From: a virus
Length of the DNA stretch: 64,000 nucleotides
Direction: 5' to 3' (one strand)
Virus record (IMG/VR): IMGVR_UViG_3300042934_000565
Coordinates: 1 to 64,000 of that record
The notes under the pieces were generated by a model, which saw only the letters and a program-made list of their open reading frames with translations, was not told the origin of the DNA and ran no database searches. This document shows positions 22,407-29,386 of this stretch, piece by piece. The translations under genes and the position numbers were made by a program. Position 1 is the stretch's first letter. The number at the start of each line of letters is the position of its first letter.

Positions 22407-22528
22407 CACTTGGCCCAGGTCTTTCCGCAGCTGCACCTATACAGCTCGCCTCGAGCGGACATATCGAACATCGGAACAGAGACCCTCGTCATCGTAACGA
22501 AGTGCCGCCACTTGTGCCACCAAAGCAT
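22406..22528 (-). CDS. Microprotein with C-x-C motif, 40 aa
   Basis: ATG at 22528 lies one base after the stop of the TS-fold gene and its own stop overlaps the deaminase start. Basic N-terminus (MLWWHKWRHFV) and an LYRCSCGKTW end like half a zinc ribbon. Small size and good coupling suggest it is translated; function unknown. Confidence 0.5.
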   Translation of the reverse strand: MLWWHKWRHFVTMTRVSVPMFDMSARGELYRCSCGKTWAK

Positions 22529-22529
22529 A

Positions 22530-23405
22530 TCAGTACCAAAGCTTTCCCTGGGAGTTCCAGTATTTGATCATCTCGACGTCCTGGTCGAAGATGTGCATGT
22601 TTGCGGTGTGGAAGATCAGTTTGCCGACCTCGAGCGGATACTGCTGAGGCTCGTTGTACTTGTATTCCCAGAGTCGATTGACTTCCCCTACTACCCACTG
22701 GGCAAGTCGAACGGCGAGGTAGACATCGTCCTGAAAGTGTCTGAGAAGATCGGTCGAGCGCATGAAGTAGCTGATGTCGAGCACACCATCGCGGATGATG
22801 AAGTGATACCCGAGGGTGCAAGGGACCCGCTTGCCGTGGACTGCTCCGGTATCCTCCGGGAACCAGATGGGGAGGTATGCCTGCCGAGTCAGCGGTGACT
22901 TGAACAGTTGGTTCACAACATCGCGCAGATCGCCATAGTCGAAACGGATACCCCGCATCTCACCATTTGTGAAAAGGGATCGATTGTATCCCTGGATTTG
23001 GCCCGCATTCTTCGGCCACATGCGTTCGGGGTAGGTGTGACTGAATGCCTCACCCTCACTCTTGTGAGCGACGTTCGTGCCCTCTTTCTTGGCGGCGAAC
23101 GGCCACCAGGCCTCGCTCGGGCTCGGATTGAGGGGCTCGCCACCTACGCGCTCAAGGAAATGATCCTCGGCCCAAGGCAAACGAGCCCCCGTCTCACGAG
23201 CCAGTTCTTCCTTCGTCTGCGGCATCTGCCACTGGAAGACGACATGAAGCAACTCTCGCATCTTGGCATCTGTTGATTGACTTTGCCACTCCCCCAAGTC
23301 CACCGCTGGCTGCTCCAATAATTTCCGCTCCAACATTTCGAATAGTACCCGAAAGGTGAGGGGCAGGTTCGTGTTGAGATTGTCGAACTGCGAAGCGATG
23401 ATCAT
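22530..23405 (-). CDS. Thymidylate synthase-fold enzyme, probable pyrimidine hydroxymethylase, 291 aa
   Basis: TS-family signatures: VPCTLGYHF (catalytic Cys), ISYFMRSTDLLRHFQDDVY (phosphate-binding R-S and the base-reading region), and HTANMHIFDQD (the H-x-Y-like end). Where TS has Asn eleven residues after the Arg (GLPFN), this protein has Asp, as in dCMP hydroxymethylase of T4. It may therefore act on dCMP, or on dUMP with altered reaction. ATG preceded by AAGGGA. A second TS-fold gene lies directly upstream. Confidence 0.8.
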   Translation of the reverse strand: MIIASQFDNLNTNLPLTFRVLFEMLERKLLEQPAVDLGEWQSQSTDAKMRELLHVVFQWQMPQTKEELARETGARLPWAEDHFLERVGGEPLNPSPSEAWWPFAAKKEGTNVAHKSEGEAFSHTYPERMWPKNAGQIQGYNRSLFTNGEMRGIRFDYGDLRDVVNQLFKSPLTRQAYLPIWFPEDTGAVHGKRVPCTLGYHFIIRDGVLDISYFMRSTDLLRHFQDDVYLAVRLAQWVVGEVNRLWEYKYNEPQQYPLEVGKLIFHTANMHIFDQDVEMIKYWNSQGKLWY

Positions 23406-23477
23406 GGAAGTAGTCCCTTAGGTCTCTGAGTCGTCTCTAATGATGCCGAGATATCGTCATGCGGTAGTTAGATCATA

Positions 23478-24509
23478 TCACTCATCGTCATCCTCGTCAT
23501 CGTCGCCCCCTCCGACGAATGGATCTCCATACCTACGGTTGATCGGCATCCCGATTCGTTCGAAGTCCAGCTCATCGACATGCACCGAGGGCAGCGGCTT
23601 GTATGCGGTGAAGAACTCCTTCTCCTCACCCTTGAGTGGGCCGCGCTTGTAGTACTCCCAACCTTCGAACTGCTGAGCGTACTCGTAGCCATGCACCTCG
23701 GTATGGTACCGGCGAATGACTCGGCGGAAGGTGTTATAGGTCAGCGCCCCGTAAGTGCGACCTGCCTCATCTTCAGCGACCACCTTCTGGAACCACTTCC
23801 TCGATCCTCGGATCGCCGGGTGGTCGATGATCAAACGCTTATGTTCTCTATCCAGCTCAGACGAGGGAGCCAGGATGAGTTTACGGAACAGCTGCGACCG
23901 CTCATCGTCAGGGCTGGTAAGCACATAGCTCACCGACTTGAAGAAGTGCCACTGCGTTGCCTCGTTGATCCAGACGAAGCGCAGCTTCTTCACATCGATC
24001 CCGAGTTCCTGAGCCAGGTACTTGCCGATCACATATGCGACCGAAAGGTCGAGCCCCGCGATGTACCCCATGTAAGAGGTGCGGCTGTGCAGAGTCAGCG
24101 TCGGGTAGGGCTTGGCCTTGTAGCTGAAGCTCAGCATGCACGCGCCCCAGATACGAGTCTGCTTGTTCTGATGCCCGGTTGCCTCACCACCGCGAGGCTT
24201 GACGGTCTTGGTACGCATGACTGCGATGCCGCGTTCCTTCAGACCGATACGTGAGGTGATCCGACCGATCCAGGTCTCGAGGTCCTGCGGATCGATGTAC
24301 TGACGAATGAGCATCGACCATCGCTGCTTGGTCAGCCACGAAGTCTTGAGGTCGAAGTCCCACTCCATCGAGTCGCACTCGGCGATCACCATGTGCTCGG
24401 ATACATCCACCGAACTGATGAGGTCGAGGCTATCGGGAGTACCGAAGAGCAGTCCATCCACGAGAGCATCGTGAAGCTGCGTCATGGTGTGGGTGTGGTA
24501 ATGCTTCAT
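23478..24509 (-). CDS. Second, divergent thymidylate synthase-fold protein, 343 aa
   Basis: The segment RIWGACMLSFSY (candidate catalytic Cys), then LTLHSRTSYMGYIAGLDLSV, then YLAQELGIDVKKLRFVW aligns by eye with the TS region LYQRSCD...GLPFN...MAQQ...FVW. Asp replaces Asn at the same position as in the 22530 product. N- and C-terminal parts are unlike TS; the last 15 residues are Gly/Asp-rich. ATGA overlap with the dUTPase gene. Could be the substrate-specific partner in a base-modification pathway. Confidence 0.65.
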   Translation of the reverse strand: MKHYHTHTMTQLHDALVDGLLFGTPDSLDLISSVDVSEHMVIAECDSMEWDFDLKTSWLTKQRWSMLIRQYIDPQDLETWIGRITSRIGLKERGIAVMRTKTVKPRGGEATGHQNKQTRIWGACMLSFSYKAKPYPTLTLHSRTSYMGYIAGLDLSVAYVIGKYLAQELGIDVKKLRFVWINEATQWHFFKSVSYVLTSPDDERSQLFRKLILAPSSELDREHKRLIIDHPAIRGSRKWFQKVVAEDEAGRTYGALTYNTFRRVIRRYHTEVHGYEYAQQFEGWEYYKRGPLKGEEKEFFTAYKPLPSVHVDELDFERIGMPINRRYGDPFVGGGDDDEDDDE

Positions 24510-25099
24510 GCCTGCACCGCCTTGTAGAGACCGTCGGTCACTGAGCAGTGGAAGAACCGAGTACCCTCGGCTGACATGGGGTACGAGCGAAGCAGATTCT
24601 CGTGCTCCTCACCCTCGTACATGTAGCAGAAGACAGCGGCATCGTCGAGGGCCCGCTTACAGCCAGGGCACTTGGTGCTGACCCCGTCGTAACCCTCCTC
24701 CTGTCGCTTCTCGTTCTTCTTGTGCTTGTTGTCGTAGGCGAGCTTGACCGATTCTGCATCCATGCCCAGCCCCAGGAAGATGTTGAGCAGGAAGTGCAGA
24801 GCATCGATGGCCTCACCCTGTGCGGCCTCGAGATTGATGTGCCGGGACTTGGCCCAGGGCTTCCACCCGATTTCGCCCAGCAGCTCATGCAGCTCGTCGG
24901 TCAGGGCGGTGACGTTCCAGTGAAGGAAATCGATCAGCGGCTTGCGATCTTCATCGGTGTTCTCGTAGTTGCCCTCCTCATCAAGAAGCGCGAACTCGGG
25001 AGAGTCGAAGGCGTTGAGGAAGAGATTAATCGGGTGCGGCGATGGCATCTTCCCCTGAAGCTCGCTCTGCTGATCGAGGAAGTACTGGAGGGTGGTCAT
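24506..25099 (-). CDS. Dimeric (all-alpha) dUTPase/dCTPase-like enzyme, 197 aa
   Basis: The core LTDELHELLGEIGWKPWAKS, EAIDALHFLLNIFLGLG and NKHKKNEKRQEEGYDG has the E-x2-E and E-x2-D metal-binding pairs of the all-alpha NTP pyrophosphatases. That superfamily includes dimeric dUTPases and T4 dCTPase-dUTPase. Extra C-terminal cysteines (CPGCKRALDD...FHC) could form a zinc site. It removes dUTP and perhaps dCTP. Overlaps both neighbours by 4 nt. Confidence 0.85.
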   Translation of the reverse strand: MTTLQYFLDQQSELQGKMPSPHPINLFLNAFDSPEFALLDEEGNYENTDEDRKPLIDFLHWNVTALTDELHELLGEIGWKPWAKSRHINLEAAQGEAIDALHFLLNIFLGLGMDAESVKLAYDNKHKKNEKRQEEGYDGVSTKCPGCKRALDDAAVFCYMYEGEEHENLLRSYPMSAEGTRFFHCSVTDGLYKAVQA

Positions 25100-25638
25100 A
25101 GGAAAGCCCTTTCCTGAGCTCGGTTGAGTGGGAGGTAAAGAGGACCGAGAGGGTCTCGATCGCTCCAGACAGTGTAGTCATAGACGACAGCGCCGGCATG
25201 AATCACGTCGAGGGAGGCCCGCTGAAGGTATGCCGTGTACAGCTGTTCGACATGATCCCACACCGCGCGATTCGTTTCGTCGCCCGCGATGTTCATCTTC
25301 ACTACGCTGAGCGGTGGCAGGCAGTAGATGATGATCGGCTTTAGCTGGTAGAATCGACGAAGCGAACCATGTACCCAAGCTGGAGAAGTGAAGCCCGCTC
25401 GTTGCTCCTTGCGGAGTACGGGGCCGTAGATGAACTCGCTGATGAGTCGGTATCGATCAAAGAGGGTGTACTGGAATCCCTCAGCAAGATTCTGATCGAC
25501 CCACTGCTGAAGATCGACCAGGTCGTTCGTCTCTTTGCTCACCACTCGAGGAGCGACCGTCAGATCGGGGTAAGCGTCGAGGATGTTCTTGATCAGGGTT
25601 GTCTTGCCCGAGCCGTCAGGGCCTTCGACGATGATCAT
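25096..25638 (-). CDS. Deoxynucleoside monophosphate kinase (TMK-like), 180 aa
   Basis: P-loop GPDGSGKTT at residues 6-14, and the D-R-Y-x3-S motif (FDRYRLISEFIYG) of thymidylate kinase-type enzymes near residue 60. YCLPPLSVV fits the lid-side strand. In phages with modified bases such a kinase charges the modified dNMP as well as dTMP. Coupled by ATGA overlaps. Confidence 0.8.
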   Translation of the reverse strand: MIIVEGPDGSGKTTLIKNILDAYPDLTVAPRVVSKETNDLVDLQQWVDQNLAEGFQYTLFDRYRLISEFIYGPVLRKEQRAGFTSPAWVHGSLRRFYQLKPIIIYCLPPLSVVKMNIAGDETNRAVWDHVEQLYTAYLQRASLDVIHAGAVVYDYTVWSDRDPLGPLYLPLNRAQERAFL

Positions 25639-25787
25639 CCGTTCGTCTGAAGGTAAGAGATGTTCTTCTCGGGGTCACGGATGATGTCGACGATCTCGAC
25701 GTCCGTGCCCTGAGGAGTGATGACCTTGATGAAGTCATCGCCAGAGGTCTTATCCCCGATCATCTCGTACAGATCGCGAGCTCTCAT
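25635..25787 (-). CDS. Hypothetical small protein, 50 aa
   Basis: Start at 25787 and stop at 25635 both overlap the neighbours by 4 nt (ATGA), a strong sign that it is real. Acidic alpha-beta product (MRARDLYEMIGDKTSGDDF then strands ending YLQTNG). Resembles a small SH3-like fold. Function unknown. Confidence 0.7.
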   Translation of the reverse strand: MRARDLYEMIGDKTSGDDFIKVITPQGTDVEIVDIIRDPEKNISYLQTNG

Positions 25788-25990
25788 TCTACTACCCTTT
25801 CGTATCCGGAACCCTTGAGGTCCTTGACGTCGATGATGGCGGGGATACCGCTATCGGTGGTGACTCGAGCTTGCCACTCCTGAGTCATGGTTTTGGGTGA
25901 GATGAACTCCGTCACGGTGAGGATGACGCTTCCATCTTCGGACTTGAATCGGGCACCGAGCGGTACCCCGTAAACCTTATTGGCTGGCAT
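25784..25990 (-). CDS. Hypothetical small beta-rich protein, 68 aa
   Basis: Start fixed by a leaderless-type promoter exactly 6 nt upstream. Beta-rich product (GVPLGARFKSEDGSVILTV) that could be an SH3-like or KOW-like barrel. First gene of the nucleotide-metabolism operon reading to the left. Not recognised. Confidence 0.7.
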   Translation of the reverse strand: MPANKVYGVPLGARFKSEDGSVILTVTEFISPKTMTQEWQARVTTDSGIPAIIDVKDLKGSGYERVVE

Positions 25991-25996
25991 ATATAG

Positions 25997-26025
25997 AGTA
26001 TACCATTCTCGAATCTTCGAGTCAA
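25997..26025 (-). promoter_or_regulatory. Leaderless-type promoter of the nucleotide operon
   Basis: TTGACT (26025-26020), 17 nt, TATACT (26002-25997), then 6 nt to the ATG at 25990. The -35 box overlaps the end of the helicase gene. Confidence 0.75.
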
Positions 26026-27641
26026 TGAACCGTATTCTTGAACAGGTCCAGAGCCGCGTGCATCTTATCTGCGTTATCCAGGGATTGACCGATACGAAGC
26101 AGACGCTCGGGTGACTGAATCATTTTCTTACCGATGTCACTATCCTCGAGCAGGGTTGTGTATCGTTCCTCATCGACGGTGCCACGTGCGAGATAGAACT
26201 CATGGAAGGTGGGCTTCTGGCTCAGGGCGATTCGGTCGGAGAATTGCTTGAAGTTGACCCATGAGGATGGGAGGCTGTACCATTGCAGAATGCTAGCCGC
26301 GGATAGATCGATAGCCTCTCCAGCAGCGGCTGGCTGACCGATGAAGATGGCGCCTCCAGACACCTTGGCAAATTGCTTGGGGATCGGTGCGCGGTCGGCC
26401 TGCTTGACACCACCGTGGATAGCGAATGTAGGTACACCGAGCTTCTTACCCAGTTTAATGAGGCGAGCGATGTCAGCCTTAAAGAGAGCACCTATGACTA
26501 CCTTCTCGTCAGCTTCCATAAGATCTTCGAGACGATCCTGTATAACCCTGAGCTTCTCCGATCCGATGGCCACCAGCCTTCCCTTGGGATGAAGCTTTGT
26601 CGGTGCCGTCTTGGCAAACCCCGATGTGATCTGCTGAAGCCGGAGAATTTGTACCAGCTTGATCGAAGCCTCAGTGATCTCGCCCGTGCGGATTCTCGCG
26701 ACCATATCCTCCGCCATCTCATCGTATGCCTTGGCAGACTCTTCGAGTTCGATAGGGATGATTTGAGGAGTGGACTTGGGGAGGTCATAACATTCTTCTC
26801 GGGTAATGCTGAAGCTGTCTAGATGGACGAGGTCATGCAACTGCTTGGTATTACGAGGCCCGATGAACTTGGCGTAGTTTTCTTTCTGAAGCCAACGGCC
26901 ATACTCCGCCTTGAACTCAGCGAAGTTCATTGCCTCACCATTGTCATCGACGAAACGGTGGGGGTTTACGAATCGCCACTGAGCATAGATGTCGAAGAGG
27001 CGCTTGCTCTTAGTCACCGGAGTACCAGTGAGAATCATGCGCTTGGCATCAGGGGATCGATCGGCAATGGAAAGAAGCGCCGTTGTCTTCTTAGCAGAGG
27101 GGGACTTGATACGGTGGCTCTCATCGAGGATGATCATCTGAGGCTGCCACTTTAGCACCATGTCCTTCATGGCATATCGCCCACCAGCTCTGGTGGATCG
27201 ACGATGGACACCTTCCCTGTCGAGCATGGGCTGACCCTTATTGGGTCCGCGTTTGTAGTACATCAGCTCGCCCGGTGTGGAGAAGGCATCATAGTTGACG
27301 ATCACGATGTCGAGGATGTTCTTGCCATAGTTAGGCATCGCGCCGTTCTTACGACCATCCTTGTCCATGATGACGAGGCGGTATGGTACGGGGCAATTCT
27401 CTTCGAGCTGCTCCTTCCACACCTGAATGGCGACGACGGGCCCGACCACGAGAACACGATTAACTTCCTCGAACTCGTGCAGAATTGACGCCACATCTAC
27501 GGCGACCTTGGTCTTGCCCGTTCGAGGGTCCATCAACAGAGCGAAGCCCTGGTTGCCCTCGCGGTAATGCTTCAGAGCCGCTTTAATCGCCCGGACCTGA
27601 TGGGCATACGGCTTCTTCTTGGGCTTATAGACGCGACTCAC
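26022..27641 (-). CDS. SF2 (SNF2-like) DNA helicase, 539 aa
   Basis: GTG start overlapping the upstream stop (GTGA). Helicase motifs: a Q-like PYAHQVRAIKA, Walker A MDPRTGKTK, LVVGPVVAIQVW (Ia), DESH box ILDESHRIKS, LTGTPVTKS (III), VVIGALFKADI (IV) and WVNFKQFSDRIALSQ (VI, with only one of the usual Arg fingers clear). It likely remodels forks or recombination intermediates. About 30-60 aa of the C-terminus are extra. Confidence 0.85.
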   Translation of the reverse strand: MSRVYKPKKKPYAHQVRAIKAALKHYREGNQGFALLMDPRTGKTKVAVDVASILHEFEEVNRVLVVGPVVAIQVWKEQLEENCPVPYRLVIMDKDGRKNGAMPNYGKNILDIVIVNYDAFSTPGELMYYKRGPNKGQPMLDREGVHRRSTRAGGRYAMKDMVLKWQPQMIILDESHRIKSPSAKKTTALLSIADRSPDAKRMILTGTPVTKSKRLFDIYAQWRFVNPHRFVDDNGEAMNFAEFKAEYGRWLQKENYAKFIGPRNTKQLHDLVHLDSFSITREECYDLPKSTPQIIPIELEESAKAYDEMAEDMVARIRTGEITEASIKLVQILRLQQITSGFAKTAPTKLHPKGRLVAIGSEKLRVIQDRLEDLMEADEKVVIGALFKADIARLIKLGKKLGVPTFAIHGGVKQADRAPIPKQFAKVSGGAIFIGQPAAAGEAIDLSAASILQWYSLPSSWVNFKQFSDRIALSQKPTFHEFYLARGTVDEERYTTLLEDSDIGKKMIQSPERLLRIGQSLDNADKMHAALDLFKNTVH

Positions 27642-27805
27642 TGGTAGTCTGCCAGGAATCGAAGGCCGTCCAGAGGGATGATCGCGGGATCGATGTGGTT
27701 ACCATCCATCCACCAGCCACTACCATCTTTACGAAGGTAGTAAACCTTGCTCAGGTTGTCACTGGGATTCCAGTAGGCAGCCGGCTTAGTTGGAAGCTCG
27801 TCCAT
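27638..27805 (-). CDS. Hypothetical small protein, 55 aa
   Basis: ATG at 27805 with GGAGAG 5 nt upstream; it overlaps the upstream gene by 20 nt and the helicase start by 4 nt. Aromatic product (AAYWNPSDNLSKVYYLRKDG then GSGWWMDGNH). Not recognised; coupling supports translation. Confidence 0.65.
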   Translation of the reverse strand: MDELPTKPAAYWNPSDNLSKVYYLRKDGSGWWMDGNHIDPAIIPLDGLRFLADYQ

Positions 27806-28169
27806 TGGCTCTCCATGATCGTGCGCTCAGGCTTTCAATTACGAAGTGTAACGGGCCCTTGCCGAGGTCGAATGTCTGCGGGTTAATGATATCACTTGGC
27901 GCGACCAAGTTCACTAGTCCCGAGATTGACGCAGCCGGTCGCTTACATTCAGTACAAACCCACCACCCAAAACGGCGGCCGCGCTTAGTAGTCGCAGCCT
28001 TAGCCTTAGTGGTAGTCCACTTCTCAACTCCGCACTGGCAATACGCAGTAGGTTTCGCGAAGAGTCCGACGACTCGGAAGCGCTTACCTTGAGCGGCATC
28101 GATCTTCTCCCTTAACTTGACTGCTGATTCCTCATCGTCGAACTCGATGAGCAGGTATCTGCTACCCAC
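27786..28169 (-). CDS. Zinc-ribbon protein, 127 aa
   Basis: An N-terminal beta-alpha unit (RYLLIEFDDEESAVKL) followed by CQCGVEKW (near residue 44) and WVCTECKRP (near 71), a probable zinc ribbon separated by a Lys/Arg-rich stretch. This suggests nucleic-acid binding. Overlaps the upstream gene by 8 nt. Function unknown. Confidence 0.65.
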   Translation of the reverse strand: MGSRYLLIEFDDEESAVKLREKIDAAQGKRFRVVGLFAKPTAYCQCGVEKWTTTKAKAATTKRGRRFGWWVCTECKRPAASISGLVNLVAPSDIINPQTFDLGKGPLHFVIESLSARSWRANGRASN

Positions 28170-28407
28170 GACTCAACTCCTTCACTGCACCGCACGTGTC
28201 GCAGTACTTGATCTTGGGCTTGAGGTATCCGAGAGCGACGTCGATTCTCACCTTCAACCATGACTGATCAGTGGGGCACTTATCGAGGGTCACGATGGCA
28301 ACCTCTCGGATATCCTCGGGCGCAGTTTTTCGCATACCCTCATCATATATGCGCGTGATAACCAAGTCAACGGTCGAGATGCCATTCTCTTCTTCCTTGA
28401 CAGCCAT
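28162..28407 (-). CDS. Small protein with C-terminal CxxC, 81 aa
   Basis: ATG at 28407 lies exactly 6 nt after a weak leaderless-type -10 (TATCGA). Residues 15-60 are mixed alpha-beta (VDLVITRIYDEG). It ends with KYCDTCGAVKELS, a CxxC knuckle. Its 5' end overlaps the -35 box of the divergent gene at 28476. Role unknown. Confidence 0.65.
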   Translation of the reverse strand: MAVKEEENGISTVDLVITRIYDEGMRKTAPEDIREVAIVTLDKCPTDQSWLKVRIDVALGYLKPKIKYCDTCGAVKELSRG

Positions 28408-28425
28408 GCTGAGTCGATATATAGT
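28397..28425 (+). promoter_or_regulatory. Promoter of winged-helix gene 3
   Basis: TTGACA (28397-28402), 17 nt, TATAGT (28420-28425). The -10 context (GATATATAGT) matches that of the 1431 gene. It overlaps the start of the divergent gene. Confidence 0.8.
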
Positions 28426-28442
28426 TGTACATGCAAGCTCAA
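28414..28442 (-). promoter_or_regulatory. Weak leaderless-type promoter of the 28407 gene
   Basis: TTGAGC (28442-28437), 17 nt, TATCGA (28419-28414), 6 nt to ATG. The spacing matches other leaderless promoters here, but the -10 is poor. It is interleaved with the rightward promoter, so the two should compete. Confidence 0.4.
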
Positions 28443-28475
28443 CTGAGCAACTGACCCCAAAACGAAGGAATAATC

Positions 28476-28889
28476 ATGGCTGCTGCCAAGAAGTCCACCG
28501 CCAAGGCAACCGTCAAGGCAACGCCGGCGCCGGAGCCCGAGGTCACCGAGGAGGTCGAGACGTTCGGTGTCGCTGACGTCGCCGAGCTCATCAAGACCAA
28601 GACCGGCAAGGTGGTCAAGACCCGCGACCTCCGCATCCTCCTCCGCAAGCTCGCCCGTGACGGCCGACTCGACCGCGAGATCATCGCCGGCAACCGTCAG
28701 CGCTGGGAGTTCGATGGTGCGGACGACCCCCGCGTCGAGGTCATCATCGAGGCATTCGAGAACGGCGAGCTGGATGCCGACAAGAAGGCGAAGCTCGACG
28801 CCCTCAAGGCTCGGAAGGCGGCCCAGAAGGCCGAGGCGAAGGCAGCCGCTGAGGCCGAGGCCGGCGACGAGGAGGAGCTCGAGGAGTAA
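28476..28889 (+). CDS. Winged-helix protein with basic head and acidic tail, paralogue 3 (137 aa)
   Basis: GAAGGAA precedes the ATG. The first 25 residues are Lys/Ala/Pro-rich, like histone tails. The winged helix (residues about 30-85) has VADVAELIKTKTGKVVK, a basic L-R-x-L-L-R-K helix and an N-R-Q-R-W-E-F wing in place of G-x-GGRW. A charged helix and a Lys/Ala then Glu-rich tail follow. It stands alone between the tail operon and the replication operon and ends at a strong hairpin. Role inferred: regulator or DNA-architectural protein. Confidence 0.8.
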   Translation: MAAAKKSTAKATVKATPAPEPEVTEEVETFGVADVAELIKTKTGKVVKTRDLRILLRKLARDGRLDREIIAGNRQRWEFDGADDPRVEVIIEAFENGELDADKKAKLDALKARKAAQKAEAKAAAEAEAGDEEELEE

Positions 28890-28911
28890 TTCTCGACCCC
28901 CGACAAACAGC

Positions 28912-28951
28912 TAGACCCTCCAGGTGAACCCGAATCCCTGGGGGGTCTAGT
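28912..28951 (+). terminator. Terminator after winged-helix gene 3
   Basis: CTAGACCCTCCAGG pairs along its full length with CCTGGGGGGTCTAG (one G-T pair) around 12 nt. The following TCATGTGTG resembles the tails of the hairpins at 1669 and 13169. In the opposite direction it may also stop transcripts from the tail operon. Confidence 0.8.
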
Positions 28952-29061
28952 CATGTGTGCCGCGATATCGAGACGATAAATGACTCGAAGTCATATGGTC
29001 GAGGCGATTAGGCCCATCTCTGAGCCCCTTGCAAGATCGCTCTGATCATCGACTCATCGCG

Positions 29062-29373
29062 TCATTCAGTCGGTCCGGCCGGGGGAAAGAAAGACTGGAT
29101 GGCGGTCTGAATGTGGGTGTCCGTGACGGCACTCAGGTTAGCACCGGGCAACGGAGGCAAGGCAGCAATCGCCGCGTTTCGCACGCTCAGTGCATAGGCA
29201 TAAACATCGGCCATGCTCTGTCCGGCATCGACCTCGATACCGACAACCAGACCCATGTTCTGCTGAACCCAGTTGTTGGCATTAGGAACCCCCAGCATTT
29301 CTGCGGTGGCGATGGTTCGAGCGATGAGGTCACCATCGGATCGAGCAGAGATGTGTTCGGTAGTAGTAGCCAC
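29062..29373 (-). CDS. Hypothetical tail-region protein, 103 aa
   Basis: Last gene of the leftward virion operon. Helical, Ala-rich, with SARSDGDLIARTIATAEMLG and a Pro-rich end. Such small genes after the fibre often encode chaperones or minor tail parts; here this is inference from position only. Confidence 0.65.
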   Translation of the reverse strand: MATTTEHISARSDGDLIARTIATAEMLGVPNANNWVQQNMGLVVGIEVDAGQSMADVYAYALSVRNAAIAALPPLPGANLSAVTDTHIQTAIQSFFPPAGPTE

Positions 29374-29386
29374 TGTATTTCCTCTC

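Noticed and set aside
23310-23345. A fifth copy of the 34-nt motif
   Set aside because: AATAATTT occurs here inside a gene, but GGAAC is missing at the required distance.
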